Of a stretch of 64,000 nt of DNA, positions 51,993 to 59,833 are shown one piece after another. Position numbers and translations under genes: made by a program. Source of the DNA: Rhodococcus jostii NBRC 16295 (lineage in GTDB: Bacteria > Actinomycetota > Actinomycetes > Mycobacteriales > Mycobacteriaceae); the NCBI RefSeq assembly GCF_001894825.1, contig NZ_BCWY01000005.1, positions 1-64,000 on the forward strand, given 5' to 3'. The notes under the pieces are model-generated. The model was not told the DNA's origin. It worked only from the letters and a program-made list of their open reading frames with translations, and did not search any database. How positions within the stretch are numbered: the first letter of the stretch is position 1; the number at the start of each line of letters is the position of its first letter.

Positions 51993-52358
51993 TCAGCTGG
52001 TGGGTGGGACGAACTCCGGTTGGTCGAGGAGGCGGAGCCAGGTTCCGTCCGGTTGCCTGCGGACGACTTGCGCCCGCGCGCCGGATCCATCCTTGGGCGG
52101 GGTGGACGTGAGGGCGATGTCGTCACTGATCAGCGTGGGAAGGGGCGTTTCGAGTTCGAAGTGCGGCGCGTTCGCGAGCACCGATTCCCACAGTTTCCGA
52201 ATGGCCTCCCGCCCGACCGTCCGGCTGCCGGGCGGATAGGCCATGACGGCGTTCTCCTCGTACAGCGCCGCGACCCCGGCGGCGTCGCCCGCGTTGCTCC
52301 GCTCGACGAACAGGCGGGTGAGGTCTTCGGGCTTCAGCGCCTTCTCGTGCTCGGTCAT
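51993..52358 (-). CDS. SnoaL-like / NTF2-fold protein (DUF4440 type)
   Basis: The 121-residue protein has the NTF2-like pattern: a helical N-terminus LTRLFVERSNAGDAAGVAALYEENAVMAYP, then VGREAIRKLWESVLA, and three long strands ending in ARAQVVRRQPDGTWLRLLDQPEF. These cone-shaped proteins are ketosteroid-isomerase or SnoaL relatives with varied small-molecule functions. Nothing in the sequence names a substrate. ATG at 52358 is divergent from a LysR regulator 101 bases away, the usual layout for a gene controlled by that regulator. Confidence 0.82.
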   Translation of the reverse strand: MTEHEKALKPEDLTRLFVERSNAGDAAGVAALYEENAVMAYPPGSRTVGREAIRKLWESVLANAPHFELETPLPTLISDDIALTSTPPKDGSGARAQVVRRQPDGTWLRLLDQPEFVPPTS

Positions 52359-52437
52359 TGCGCATCCTCTCGTGGGTGAACTGTGGTCACTTCCCAGGAT
52401 GCTGCCGCCAGAACCGGAAGTCCAACAGATAGTTGTG

Positions 52438-52457
52438 CTGAATACTAGAATCTTCAG
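52438..52457. promoter_or_regulatory. Candidate LysR-type binding site
   Basis: CTGAA (52438-52442) and TTCAG (52453-52457) are inverted around a 10-base AT-rich spacer containing TACTAG. The site ends 2 bases before the LysR ATG. The T-N11-A-like layout suits autoregulation, but the arms are short. Confidence 0.35.
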
Positions 52458-52459
52458 TT

Positions 52460-53371
52460 ATGGAACTCAGGCAGCTCGAGTACTTCGTGGCGGTGGCCGA
52501 GGAAGCGAACTTCACCCGCGCCGCGGAACGCGTCCACATCAGTCAGTCGGGGATCAGTGCGCAGATCCGCCAGCTCGAGCACGACCTCGGCGCCACCCTC
52601 ATCGACCGCTCGAGCCGGACGGCCACGCTGACGGCCGCGGGGGAGGCGGCGCTCGTCCATGCCCGCGCTGCCCTCGCCTCGGCGAGAGCCGTGGAACAGG
52701 CCGTGGACGACGTGAACCAGCTGGTCCGGGGGCGGCTCGTCGTCGGCATGGTCACGGCCTGCACCGTGAAACCCCTGTTCGACGCCCTGTCCGCGTTCCA
52801 TCTCGCGCACCCGGCAATCGAGATCACGCTGACCGAGGACAGCTCCGACCGGCTGGTCGAACGCGTCCGCTCCGGCGCGATCGACCTGGCTCTCGTCGGA
52901 ACCCCGTCCGCCCCACCGGACGGGCTGGACGCCTTCCCGATCATCAGCGAGGGGCTGGTCGCGGCGGTGCCGCCCGGTCACCCGCTGGCGGGGCGTGCAC
53001 GCGTCACTCTCGCCGAGCTCGGCGACCATCCGATCGTCTGTATGCCCACCGGAACGGGCATCCGGACGGTCTTCGATCAGGCCTGTGCGGCCGTCGGGCT
53101 CCGGCCCGACATCGCCCTGCAGGCCAGTGCCCCGGACGCCGTCGCCGATCTCGCGATCCGCGGGCTGGGGGTCGCGATCCTCAGCGAGTCGATGGCGACC
53201 GACTACCAGGACCGGTTGACGGCGGTCGCCCTCGACGACGTCGACATCCCGGCCGTGCTCGCGCTGGTCTGGAAGAAGGTCGGAGGCCCCGCGCTCCGCG
53301 AGCTCGTCCTGCACACTCGCCGCTCCTTCGGTGAGCTGCCGACCGGACAGGTTGCCGCGATCGGCAGCTGA
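52460..53371 (+). CDS. LysR-family transcriptional regulator
   Basis: The 303-residue regulator has an N-terminal winged helix (MELRQLEYFVAVAEEANFTRA then SGISAQIRQLEHDLGATLIDR) and a two-lobe effector domain from about 90. It lies divergent from the SnoaL-like gene and converges, with 4 bases between stops, on a short-chain dehydrogenase. Its target is most simply the SnoaL-like gene, but regulation of the nearby sugar-acid-type operon is possible. The effector is unknown. Confidence 0.85.
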   Translation: MELRQLEYFVAVAEEANFTRAAERVHISQSGISAQIRQLEHDLGATLIDRSSRTATLTAAGEAALVHARAALASARAVEQAVDDVNQLVRGRLVVGMVTACTVKPLFDALSAFHLAHPAIEITLTEDSSDRLVERVRSGAIDLALVGTPSAPPDGLDAFPIISEGLVAAVPPGHPLAGRARVTLAELGDHPIVCMPTGTGIRTVFDQACAAVGLRPDIALQASAPDAVADLAIRGLGVAILSESMATDYQDRLTAVALDDVDIPAVLALVWKKVGGPALRELVLHTRRSFGELPTGQVAAIGS

Positions 53372-53375
53372 ATCC

Positions 53376-54143
53376 TCACACCACCGCGGTCATGCCGCCG
53401 TCGACGAAGATGACCTGACCGTTGACGTACCGGGAGGCGTCCGACGCCAGCCAGACGGCGGGACCCACGAGATCGTCCGGTGTGCCCCACCGCCCGGCGG
53501 GTGCCCGGCCGCGGAGCCAGGAGTCGAACTGGGCGTCGTCGACGAGGGCCTGAGTCACCCCGGTGTGGATGTAGCCGGGGGCGAGCCCGTTGATCTGCAG
53601 TCCGGACGCCGCCCACTCCGCCGTCATCGCGCGGGTCAGATTCCGCAATCCGCCCTTCGCGGTGGTGTACGGCGCAATCGTGGGCCGGGCCAGGTCGCTC
53701 TGCACCGAACAGACGTTGACGATCTTCCCGCTCCCGCGCCCGATCTGGAACCGTGCCACCGCACGTCCGACGAGGAAGGCGCTGGTGAGGTCGGTGTCGA
53801 TCACCCGCTTCCAGTCCTCGACGGTGACGTCGAGCAGCGGCTGACGGTGTTGCAGCGCAGCGTTGTTCACCAGGATCTCGATCGGCCCGACCTCCGACTC
53901 GATCCGCGCGACCGAGTCGTCCACCCGCTCGGCATCCGTGACGTCGAAGGCGTACGCGTGGACCCTCGTGTCGCCGAACTCCTCGCGGAGTTGTGCACGC
54001 GCCTGTGCGAGACGGCTTTGTGAGACCCCGTTGAGCACGATCGTGGCGCCCGCGTCGGCCAGGCCCCGCGCGAGTGCGTAGCCGATTCCCCTACTCGAAC
54101 CGGTGACCAGGGCGATGCGACCGGACAGGTCGAACAGGCTCAC
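53376..54143 (-). CDS. Short-chain dehydrogenase close to gluconate 5-dehydrogenase (IdnO-like)
   Basis: The 255-residue SDR has ALVTGSSRGIGYALARG near 10-27 and catalytic Tyr/Lys in PTIAPYTTAKGG. A C-terminal block RAPAGRWGTPDDLVGPAVWLASDAS, then YVNGQVIFVDGG, matches IdnO/gluconate 5-dehydrogenase. These enzymes interconvert 5-keto-gluconate and gluconate. GTG at 54143 overlaps the FAH-family gene stop by 4 bases, making it the last gene of a three-gene operon with a transporter. The real substrate could be another sugar acid. Confidence 0.82.
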   Translation of the reverse strand: MSLFDLSGRIALVTGSSRGIGYALARGLADAGATIVLNGVSQSRLAQARAQLREEFGDTRVHAYAFDVTDAERVDDSVARIESEVGPIEILVNNAALQHRQPLLDVTVEDWKRVIDTDLTSAFLVGRAVARFQIGRGSGKIVNVCSVQSDLARPTIAPYTTAKGGLRNLTRAMTAEWAASGLQINGLAPGYIHTGVTQALVDDAQFDSWLRGRAPAGRWGTPDDLVGPAVWLASDASRYVNGQVIFVDGGMTAVV

Positions 54144-54880
54144 AGCGCACGCACCGGGTTGCTCAGGGTGCCGATTCCGTCGAGCGTGATCTCGGCGCGG
54201 TCGCCGGGTTCGACCGGGGCGAACGTGAACGGACACCCTGTGAGCACGACATCTCCCGGCCCCAGCGTCAGATACCGGGTGAGATGCACCAGTTGCTCGG
54301 TGACGTTCCAGGCGAGTTGCCGGGTGGACGCCTCGGCCACGGTCACGCCGTCGACGCGCACCGCGATCGGAACGTCCCCGGGATCGAGATCCGTCTCGAT
54401 CCACGGCCCCAGCGGTGTGAAACCGTCGCCGTGTTTCGCCTGGGTGAGCTTGTCGTCCAACGCTATCTGCTCGACCGCGGTGACGTCGTTGCCGATCGTG
54501 TAGCCCAGGATCGCGGACGGCACGTCCTCCGGCCGCAGCCGGCGGCAGGTGCGGCGGATGACGACGGCCAGTTCACCCTCCACGTTGACCTGCCCCAGCC
54601 CTTCGTCGACGACGATCGGGTGGTCGGGGCCGACCACCGTGCGCGGCGACTTCATGAATGCCTGCGGCGGGAGTTCGCGATCCCCGGGGGCGCCGTTGTG
54701 CGCCATCCCGAGCACGACCCGCGGTTCGGCGGGCGCGAGCAGCTGCACGGTGCCGGGGTCGTGTGCGGGTCCGGTGAACGCCGGGGTGTCCGCGAATGGA
54801 TCCGCCACCTCGTGCCAGCGTCCGTCGTGCAGGCACACCGGCCGCGGTCCGGCGGCGGTGGCGATGCGGGCCAGCCTCAT
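54140..54880 (-). CDS. Fumarylacetoacetate-hydrolase-family protein
   Basis: The 246-residue FAH-fold protein has VVLGMAHNGAP near 56, GELAVVIRR (metal-binding Glu), LGYTIGNDVTAVEQ (metal-binding Asp region) and a C-terminal PGDVVLTGCP that matches the family. Members cleave carbon-carbon bonds of diketo-acids or act as decarboxylases and tautomerases. Together with the SDR it could process 3-deoxy keto-sugar acids, as 2,4-diketo-3-deoxy-L-fuconate hydrolase does, but this is inference. It overlaps the transporter gene at its start (ATGA) and the SDR at its end (GTGA). Confidence 0.82.
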   Translation of the reverse strand: MRLARIATAAGPRPVCLHDGRWHEVADPFADTPAFTGPAHDPGTVQLLAPAEPRVVLGMAHNGAPGDRELPPQAFMKSPRTVVGPDHPIVVDEGLGQVNVEGELAVVIRRTCRRLRPEDVPSAILGYTIGNDVTAVEQIALDDKLTQAKHGDGFTPLGPWIETDLDPGDVPIAVRVDGVTVAEASTRQLAWNVTEQLVHLTRYLTLGPGDVVLTGCPFTFAPVEPGDRAEITLDGIGTLSNPVRAL

Positions 54881-56292
54881 GCGTCGACCCGATCCTTCGA
54901 TTCGGCGGCAACCGGATCCGGTCCGTGGACCGGATCGGCCATCGCATCCCACGCGAGACCGAGGTCGCGGCCACGAGTTTCGGGTGTCACGAACGTGGTG
55001 GCGAACGAGATGATGCTGAGCACCAGAACGTAGATCGCGAGCGGCACCCACGAGTTGTTCAGCAGCGACAGCAGCAGCGCGCCGACGAACGGGGCGATGC
55101 CGCCGGCGAGGATGGCGCTCGTTTCCCGGGCGACCGCCACGCCGATGTAGCGGTGGCGATTTCCGAACAGCTCGGGCAGGGCCGCGCACTGCGCGCCGAG
55201 CATCACGTTGACGCCGATCCCGTAGCTGACGGCGAGGGTCGCCACGACGAGATAGGGGTTGCCGAGGGACAGCAGCCACCACGACGGGACGGCGAGGACG
55301 AGTTGCAGCGCCGCGCCGAACCGGTACACCCGCATCCGGCCGAAGCGGTCCGACAGCGCACCGGAGAACGGGATGACCAGCATGCCGATGGCGGCGCCGC
55401 ACGCGATGGCGAGCGGTCCGATCGACTTGCTGACGCCCACCACCGTCGTGACGTAGCTGATGCCGAGGGTCTGGAAGATGTACGAGCCACCGTTCTCGGC
55501 CATCCGCAGTCCGATGCCGCGGAGCACGCTGGGCATCGAGCTGCCGATCAGTTCCCGGAACGGGCTCTCGCTGATCTGATCCTGCTTCTCCAGCTTGATG
55601 AACGTGGGGCTCTCCTGCATGCGGAGCCGGATGAACACGGCGACCGCGATCAGGAAGATGGAGGCCAGGAACGGCACCCGCCACACCCAGGCGAGGAGGA
55701 GTTCGCGATCGATCTGGCCGAGGATCGCGAAGACGCCGGACGCCATGAGGGTGCCGACCATGATCCCGACGAACGGGAGGGCGGAGAAGAATCCGCGTCG
55801 CGCGGTGGGGGAGTACTCGGCCATCAGGGTGGTGGCTCCGGCCTGCTCGGCGCCGGCGCCGAATCCCTGCAGCAGTCGCAGCGCGACCAGCATGATGGGG
55901 GCCCAGATGCCGACCTGTGCGCCGGTGGGCAGGACACCGATCAGGGTGCTCGCGCCGCCCATGATGGCGATGGTGATCATCAGGACTGCCTTGCGTCCGA
56001 GCCGGTCACCGAGGGCGCCGAAGAAGATGCCGCCGACGGGCCGGGCGAGGAACCCGACAGCGTAGGTGCCGAAACTGGCCATCAGGGCGGCCGACGCACC
56101 CATCGCGGGGAAGAACAGCTGGCCGAAGATCAGCGCCGACGCCAGGCCGTACAGGGCGAAGTCGTAGTACTCGAGCGCGCTGCCGATGGAACTGGCGAGC
56201 GTCGCGCGTTTGAGGTTGGCGGCGTAGTCCGGGTCGTCCGAGGCTCGCACGGGCACGCTGCTTCCTACTGGCATCTTCGATTCAGGGGACAT
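54877..56292 (-). CDS. MHS-family MFS transporter (metabolite:proton symporter)
   Basis: The 471-residue transporter has 12 membrane segments and the MHS-type motif GALGDRLGRKAVLM near 95-108, with a second cytosolic GALSDRFGRMRVYR near 308. The N-terminal NLKRATLASSIGSALEYYDFALYG is typical of ShiA/KgtP/proline-betaine-type symporters for organic acids. It is the first gene of the operon with the FAH and SDR genes, and it is divergent from a D-2-hydroxyacid dehydrogenase with 208 bases between. Import of a carboxylated sugar or keto-acid would fit. Confidence 0.87.
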   Translation of the reverse strand: MSPESKMPVGSSVPVRASDDPDYAANLKRATLASSIGSALEYYDFALYGLASALIFGQLFFPAMGASAALMASFGTYAVGFLARPVGGIFFGALGDRLGRKAVLMITIAIMGGASTLIGVLPTGAQVGIWAPIMLVALRLLQGFGAGAEQAGATTLMAEYSPTARRGFFSALPFVGIMVGTLMASGVFAILGQIDRELLLAWVWRVPFLASIFLIAVAVFIRLRMQESPTFIKLEKQDQISESPFRELIGSSMPSVLRGIGLRMAENGGSYIFQTLGISYVTTVVGVSKSIGPLAIACGAAIGMLVIPFSGALSDRFGRMRVYRFGAALQLVLAVPSWWLLSLGNPYLVVATLAVSYGIGVNVMLGAQCAALPELFGNRHRYIGVAVARETSAILAGGIAPFVGALLLSLLNNSWVPLAIYVLVLSIISFATTFVTPETRGRDLGLAWDAMADPVHGPDPVAAESKDRVDA

Positions 56293-56457
56293 CTTCTGCT
56301 CCGTTGTGGGACGGGACCACGTCGAGCGCGGTCACAAACAGGTCGGTGTAGTGACCCAGGTCACTTGCATGCGGAGGACGATACAGCGGATCGAGCTATT
56401 TGTCATACATAACTGCAAGTGTTGACTGAATCACATGATTAGTGCACAGTTTTTGTT

Positions 56458-56473
56458 CTGAACATATGGTCAG
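56458..56473. promoter_or_regulatory. Palindrome between the divergent MHS operon and dehydrogenase
   Basis: CTGAACATATGGTCAG is palindromic at 14 of 16 positions (CTGA/TCAG arms, CATATG centre) and lies 28 bases before the dehydrogenase GTG. The remaining intergenic DNA (56293-56500) is AT-rich for this genome and holds both promoters, but no other clear element. Confidence 0.45.
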
Positions 56474-56500
56474 CATCGGCCCGTACCGGAGGAATCTGCA

Positions 56501-57574
56501 GTGAGCGCACACGACCCGAAGCCACTCGACGGGCGACTCCGCGTAGTCGCCGCGACCCCCGTGAGCGAGGAGCTCATCAGTCTCGTCACCCGGGCGGAAC
56601 CGCGCATCGACTTCATCCGCGATCAGGATCTGCTGCCGCCCTCCCGGTTTCCGGGTGATCACGCCGGCGATCCGGCGTTCACCCGGGGCGCCGAGCAGCA
56701 GAAGGCGTTCGAGGACCTGGTCGATTCGGCGCAAGCCCTGTACGGCGTCCCGGACGAGAAGCCCGCGGCGCTGACGCGGACCGCGCGCGTCAACCCCGGA
56801 CTCCGGTGGGTGCACACGATGCCCGCGGGCGGCGGCGCCCAGGTGAAAGCGGCCGGCCTCACCGACGAGCAACTCGCGCGCATCGCGTTCAGCACGTCCG
56901 CCGGCGTGCACGCGGAACCGCTGGCCGAGTTCGCGGTCTTCGGACTGCTGGCCGGCGCCAAGTCGCTCCCGCGCCTACTCGCGCAGCAGCGCGACAAGGT
57001 GTGGAGCGGGCGGTGGGCCATGGGCACCGTGTCCGGGCAGCGCATCGTGATCGTCGGGCTGGGCAGCATCGGCCGCGCGACGGCGCTGAAGCTGAAGGCG
57101 CTCGGCGCCACCGTCGTCGGAACGAGCCGGCGTGACACCGCGGTCGAGGGAGTCGACGAGATCGTGCACCCCGATCGGCTGGCCGACGTGGTCGGGGACG
57201 CCGACGGCATCGTCGTGACGCTGCCCGGAACCAGTGCGACCGAAGGACTCGTCAGCGCAAAGGTGTTCGGCGCCGTCAAACCCGGGGTGACGGTGGTGAG
57301 CGTGGGCCGGGGAACCGTCGTCGACGAGACCGCCATGACCGCGGCGATCGAGGACGGGCGGGTCGGGTTCGCCGCCCTGGACGTGTTCGCCTCGGAGCCG
57401 CTGGCGTCGGACAGCCCGCTGTGGACTCACCCCAACGTGCTGGTCAGCCCGCACACCGCAGCGCTGAACCCGGCGGAGGATCGACTGATCGCGGAACTGT
57501 TCGCGCGCAACGCCACCCGCTTCCTCGACGGGGAGACACTGATCAACAGGGTCGACACCGTCGAGTTCTACTGA
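56501..57574 (+). CDS. D-isomer-specific 2-hydroxyacid dehydrogenase
   Basis: The 357-residue NAD(P)-dependent oxidoreductase has a Rossmann motif GLGSIG near 186-191 and the catalytic triad R270 in VSVGRGTVVDE, E299 in DVFASEPLA and H318 in VSPHTAAL. The two-domain layout is typical of the family, which reduces 2-keto acids or oxidises D-2-hydroxy acids. An unusual long insertion around 60-100 precedes the NAD domain. GTG at 56501 is divergent from the MHS transporter operon, suggesting shared control and a joint role in hydroxy- or sugar-acid use. Confidence 0.85.
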   Translation: MSAHDPKPLDGRLRVVAATPVSEELISLVTRAEPRIDFIRDQDLLPPSRFPGDHAGDPAFTRGAEQQKAFEDLVDSAQALYGVPDEKPAALTRTARVNPGLRWVHTMPAGGGAQVKAAGLTDEQLARIAFSTSAGVHAEPLAEFAVFGLLAGAKSLPRLLAQQRDKVWSGRWAMGTVSGQRIVIVGLGSIGRATALKLKALGATVVGTSRRDTAVEGVDEIVHPDRLADVVGDADGIVVTLPGTSATEGLVSAKVFGAVKPGVTVVSVGRGTVVDETAMTAAIEDGRVGFAALDVFASEPLASDSPLWTHPNVLVSPHTAALNPAEDRLIAELFARNATRFLDGETLINRVDTVEFY

Positions 57575-57596
57575 GGATTCGGAGGTGGCGACCGCC

Positions 57597-57947
57597 TCAG
57601 GATTCGAGCAGCTTCGCCTTCGCCGCCGCGAACTCGTCGTCCGTGAGCACCCCCGCGTCCTTCAGGCGGGCAAGTTCCTGGATCCGCGACACCAGGTCGT
57701 CGCCCCCAGCGGGTGCGGGTGGCGGCGGCGGGGCCTGCTGGGCGTACTGCTGTTGCGCTGCCTGCTGTTCCGCGTACTGCTGCTGGGCGGCCTGGTCGAT
57801 CCGCTCCTGTTCCTCCGCCTGTTTGTTGGCGGCGCGACGGTTCATCGCGTTGGACGTCGCCCGCGCGGTGCCCGTGATCACCGCGGTCCGGGCGACCGTG
57901 CCGAGCAGTCCGGGACGTCCCATGCGGCGTGGACCCCTGAAAACCAT
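57597..57947 (-). CDS. SHOCT-domain protein
   Basis: The 116-residue protein has a basic Gly/Arg-rich N-terminus (PRRMGRPGLLGTVARTAVITG), a long Gln/Ala-rich coiled stretch with QQQYAEQQAA-type repeats, a five-proline run and a C-terminal SHOCT domain (LVSRIQELARLKDAGVLTDDEF then AAAKAKLLES). SHOCT domains are short helical modules at protein termini, with unclear function. ATG at 57947 is preferred; an upstream extension is not convincing. It follows the DUF6325-like gene on the same strand by 29 bases, a pair often seen in actinobacteria. Confidence 0.83.
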   Translation of the reverse strand: MVFRGPRRMGRPGLLGTVARTAVITGTARATSNAMNRRAANKQAEEQERIDQAAQQQYAEQQAAQQQYAQQAPPPPPAPAGGDDLVSRIQELARLKDAGVLTDDEFAAAKAKLLES

Positions 57948-57976
57948 GTCGTTTCTCCGTTTCTGTGCGTGACGAG

Positions 57977-58405
57977 TCAGGTCGCCGCGGCGATGGCCGC
58001 CTCGACCACCTCGCGCGGGATGTGCACGTGGAGAGCGACCTCGCCACCTGCTTTTCGGGAGGCGGCCGCGACTTTTCGCGCCCACGTCTGCTCGTAGACG
58101 ATCGCGACGGCGGACGAGCCCGGCTCCAGCGATTCGCGCACCACCTCGAGGTCCTCGTCGCTGATCAGTTCGTTGGCCTCGAGCGACAGGGCGGCGAGAC
58201 CGATGCTGTCGAGGTCCTCGTCCACCTCGACCTGACGCATCGTTCCGTCCGTTCCCTTGGAGAGGAACACGAGGTCGAGGATGGTGACCAGACCCTTGTC
58301 GACTGCGTCCCGGAAGGTCTCGACCACTTCGGGATCGGCCTGCTCGCCCGGAAAGGTGAGAAAGAGAAACGCGACCGGACCGACATCTTCAGCTGAATTC
58401 GACAT
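57977..58405 (-). CDS. DUF6325-type (DUF1269-related) hypothetical protein
   Basis: The 142-residue protein begins with VGPVAFLFLTFPGEQ, continues RDAVDKGLVTILDLVFLSKGTDGTMRQVEVDEDL and ends with SSAVAIVYEQTWARKVAAASRKAGGEVALHVHIP. This layout matches the actinobacterial DUF6325 family, whose function is unknown. ATG at 58405 precedes the SHOCT-domain gene by 29 bases. The pair may form a small membrane- or stress-related unit, but nothing in the sequence shows this. Confidence 0.78.
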   Translation of the reverse strand: MSNSAEDVGPVAFLFLTFPGEQADPEVVETFRDAVDKGLVTILDLVFLSKGTDGTMRQVEVDEDLDSIGLAALSLEANELISDEDLEVVRESLEPGSSAVAIVYEQTWARKVAAASRKAGGEVALHVHIPREVVEAAIAAAT

Positions 58406-58588
58406 CTACTCTCCCTGCGCTGGGGTGCCCTGATGTCGATGATCACCACCGGCCGGGAGCGGCGCATCATCCACGACGGGTGATTCCGGGTGGTGGCGTT
58501 CATCCCTTACGGATGATGTCTCGTGATCCGGGCTCTGTGAGGCTCGAGCCCAGTGCTGTTTCCGGTGGTTCGAGAGACGGGGTGATGC

Positions 58589-59833
58589 ATGCCTTCCGTG
58601 GGAGCCTCGCTGTTCTGGATCGTCGCGGGCGCGGTGGTGGCTCCGCTGCTGGCCGGGCTGTTTCCCCGGAAGCTGGTGCCGGAGGTCGTGCTGCTCCTCG
58701 TCGCCGGGATCGTGATCGGCCCCCACGTCTTCGATCTGGCGGTGGAGGGGAGCGAGATCGAGCTGTTGCGCGATCTGGGGCTGGGCCTGCTCTTCCTGCT
58801 CGCCGGGTACGAGATCGACACGGCCGAGATCACCGGCCGCGGCGGGCGGCGGGCCCTGGTGACGTGGCTGGTGTCGCTGGCGCTGGCGTTCGCGGTGGTG
58901 ACGCTGCTGAGCCTCGTCCACGTGGTCGATGCGGGCACCGCGGTGGCGATCGCCATGACGTCGACGGCGCTCGGGACGCTGCTGCCGATCCTGCGGGACG
59001 CCGGAGCGCTCGACACCCGGCTGGGGAAGACGATCCTCAACCACGGTGCATTCGGTGAACTCGGCCCCGTCGTGGCGATGGCGGTTCTGCTCGGCTCCCG
59101 CGGGTCGGTGGCGTCGATCGTGGTTCTCGGACTGTTCACGGCCGCAGCGGTGCTGGTCGCGTTCATACCGGCCCGGGTGCGGCGCGAGGGTTCGCGCATC
59201 ACCGCGATCATCCGGTCGGGGTCGGAGACGACGTCGCAGACCACGGTCCGGCTGACCATGCTGCTCCTCGTCGCACTCACCGTGCTGGCGGCGTCGTTCG
59301 GCCTCGACACCATTCTCGGCGCGTTCGCGGCCGGGTTCATCCTGCGGCGGGCCACCCCCGACGGCGACGAGACCCTGGAAACCAAGCTCGACGGCCTGGC
59401 GTTCGGGTTCCTGATCCCGATCTTCTTCGTCACGTCGGGCATGGCCATCGACGTCGCCGCGGTGGCATCGGAACCCGGAGTCCTGATCGCGTTCGTCCTC
59501 CTGATCATGCTGGTGCGGGCCGGACCGGTCTACCTCGCCGGCAGGTTCGACCGGGGAGCCGACGGCACGGACCCGCCCTTCACCGTCCGTGAACGCACCC
59601 AGCTGGCGCTGTACGCGGGAACGGGACTGCCGCTGATCGTGGCCGTCACCGGGGTGGCCGTCGACTCCGGCGACATGACGTCCGCCAACGCGTCCGTCCT
59701 CGTCGCGGCCGGCGCGATCACGGTCCTCCTCTTCCCGCTCGCCGCGACCTTGCTCGCCTCGAGCCCCGAACCGGCGGCCGACACGGCAGGCACCCCGCCG
59801 GGTGGCGACACGAACCCCGGGAGCAGACCGTGA
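58589..59833 (+). CDS. CPA2-family cation:proton antiporter with GEL variant
   Basis: The 414-residue membrane protein has about 12 hydrophobic segments typical of Na+/H+ or K+/H+ exchangers (PF00999), with PHVFDLAVEGSEIELLRDLGLGLLFLLAGYEID near 45-78. The central segment reads NHGAFGELGPVVAM, where KefC-type proteins have a QD pair; here the acidic residue is Glu157. This change may alter ion coupling. The C-terminus lacks a TrkA-N domain. Its stop overlaps the start of an EmrB-type exporter by 4 bases, so they are cotranscribed. Confidence 0.85.
   Translation: MPSVGASLFWIVAGAVVAPLLAGLFPRKLVPEVVLLLVAGIVIGPHVFDLAVEGSEIELLRDLGLGLLFLLAGYEIDTAEITGRGGRRALVTWLVSLALAFAVVTLLSLVHVVDAGTAVAIAMTSTALGTLLPILRDAGALDTRLGKTILNHGAFGELGPVVAMAVLLGSRGSVASIVVLGLFTAAAVLVAFIPARVRREGSRITAIIRSGSETTSQTTVRLTMLLLVALTVLAASFGLDTILGAFAAGFILRRATPDGDETLETKLDGLAFGFLIPIFFVTSGMAIDVAAVASEPGVLIAFVLLIMLVRAGPVYLAGRFDRGADGTDPPFTVRERTQLALYAGTGLPLIVAVTGVAVDSGDMTSANASVLVAAGAITVLLFPLAATLLASSPEPAADTAGTPPGGDTNPGSRP

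Noticed and set aside
54796..56412. Long plus-strand frame opposite the MHS transporter
   Set aside because: Charged Glu/Arg/Gln/His-rich sequence without domain signatures, antisense to a clear 12-helix transporter.
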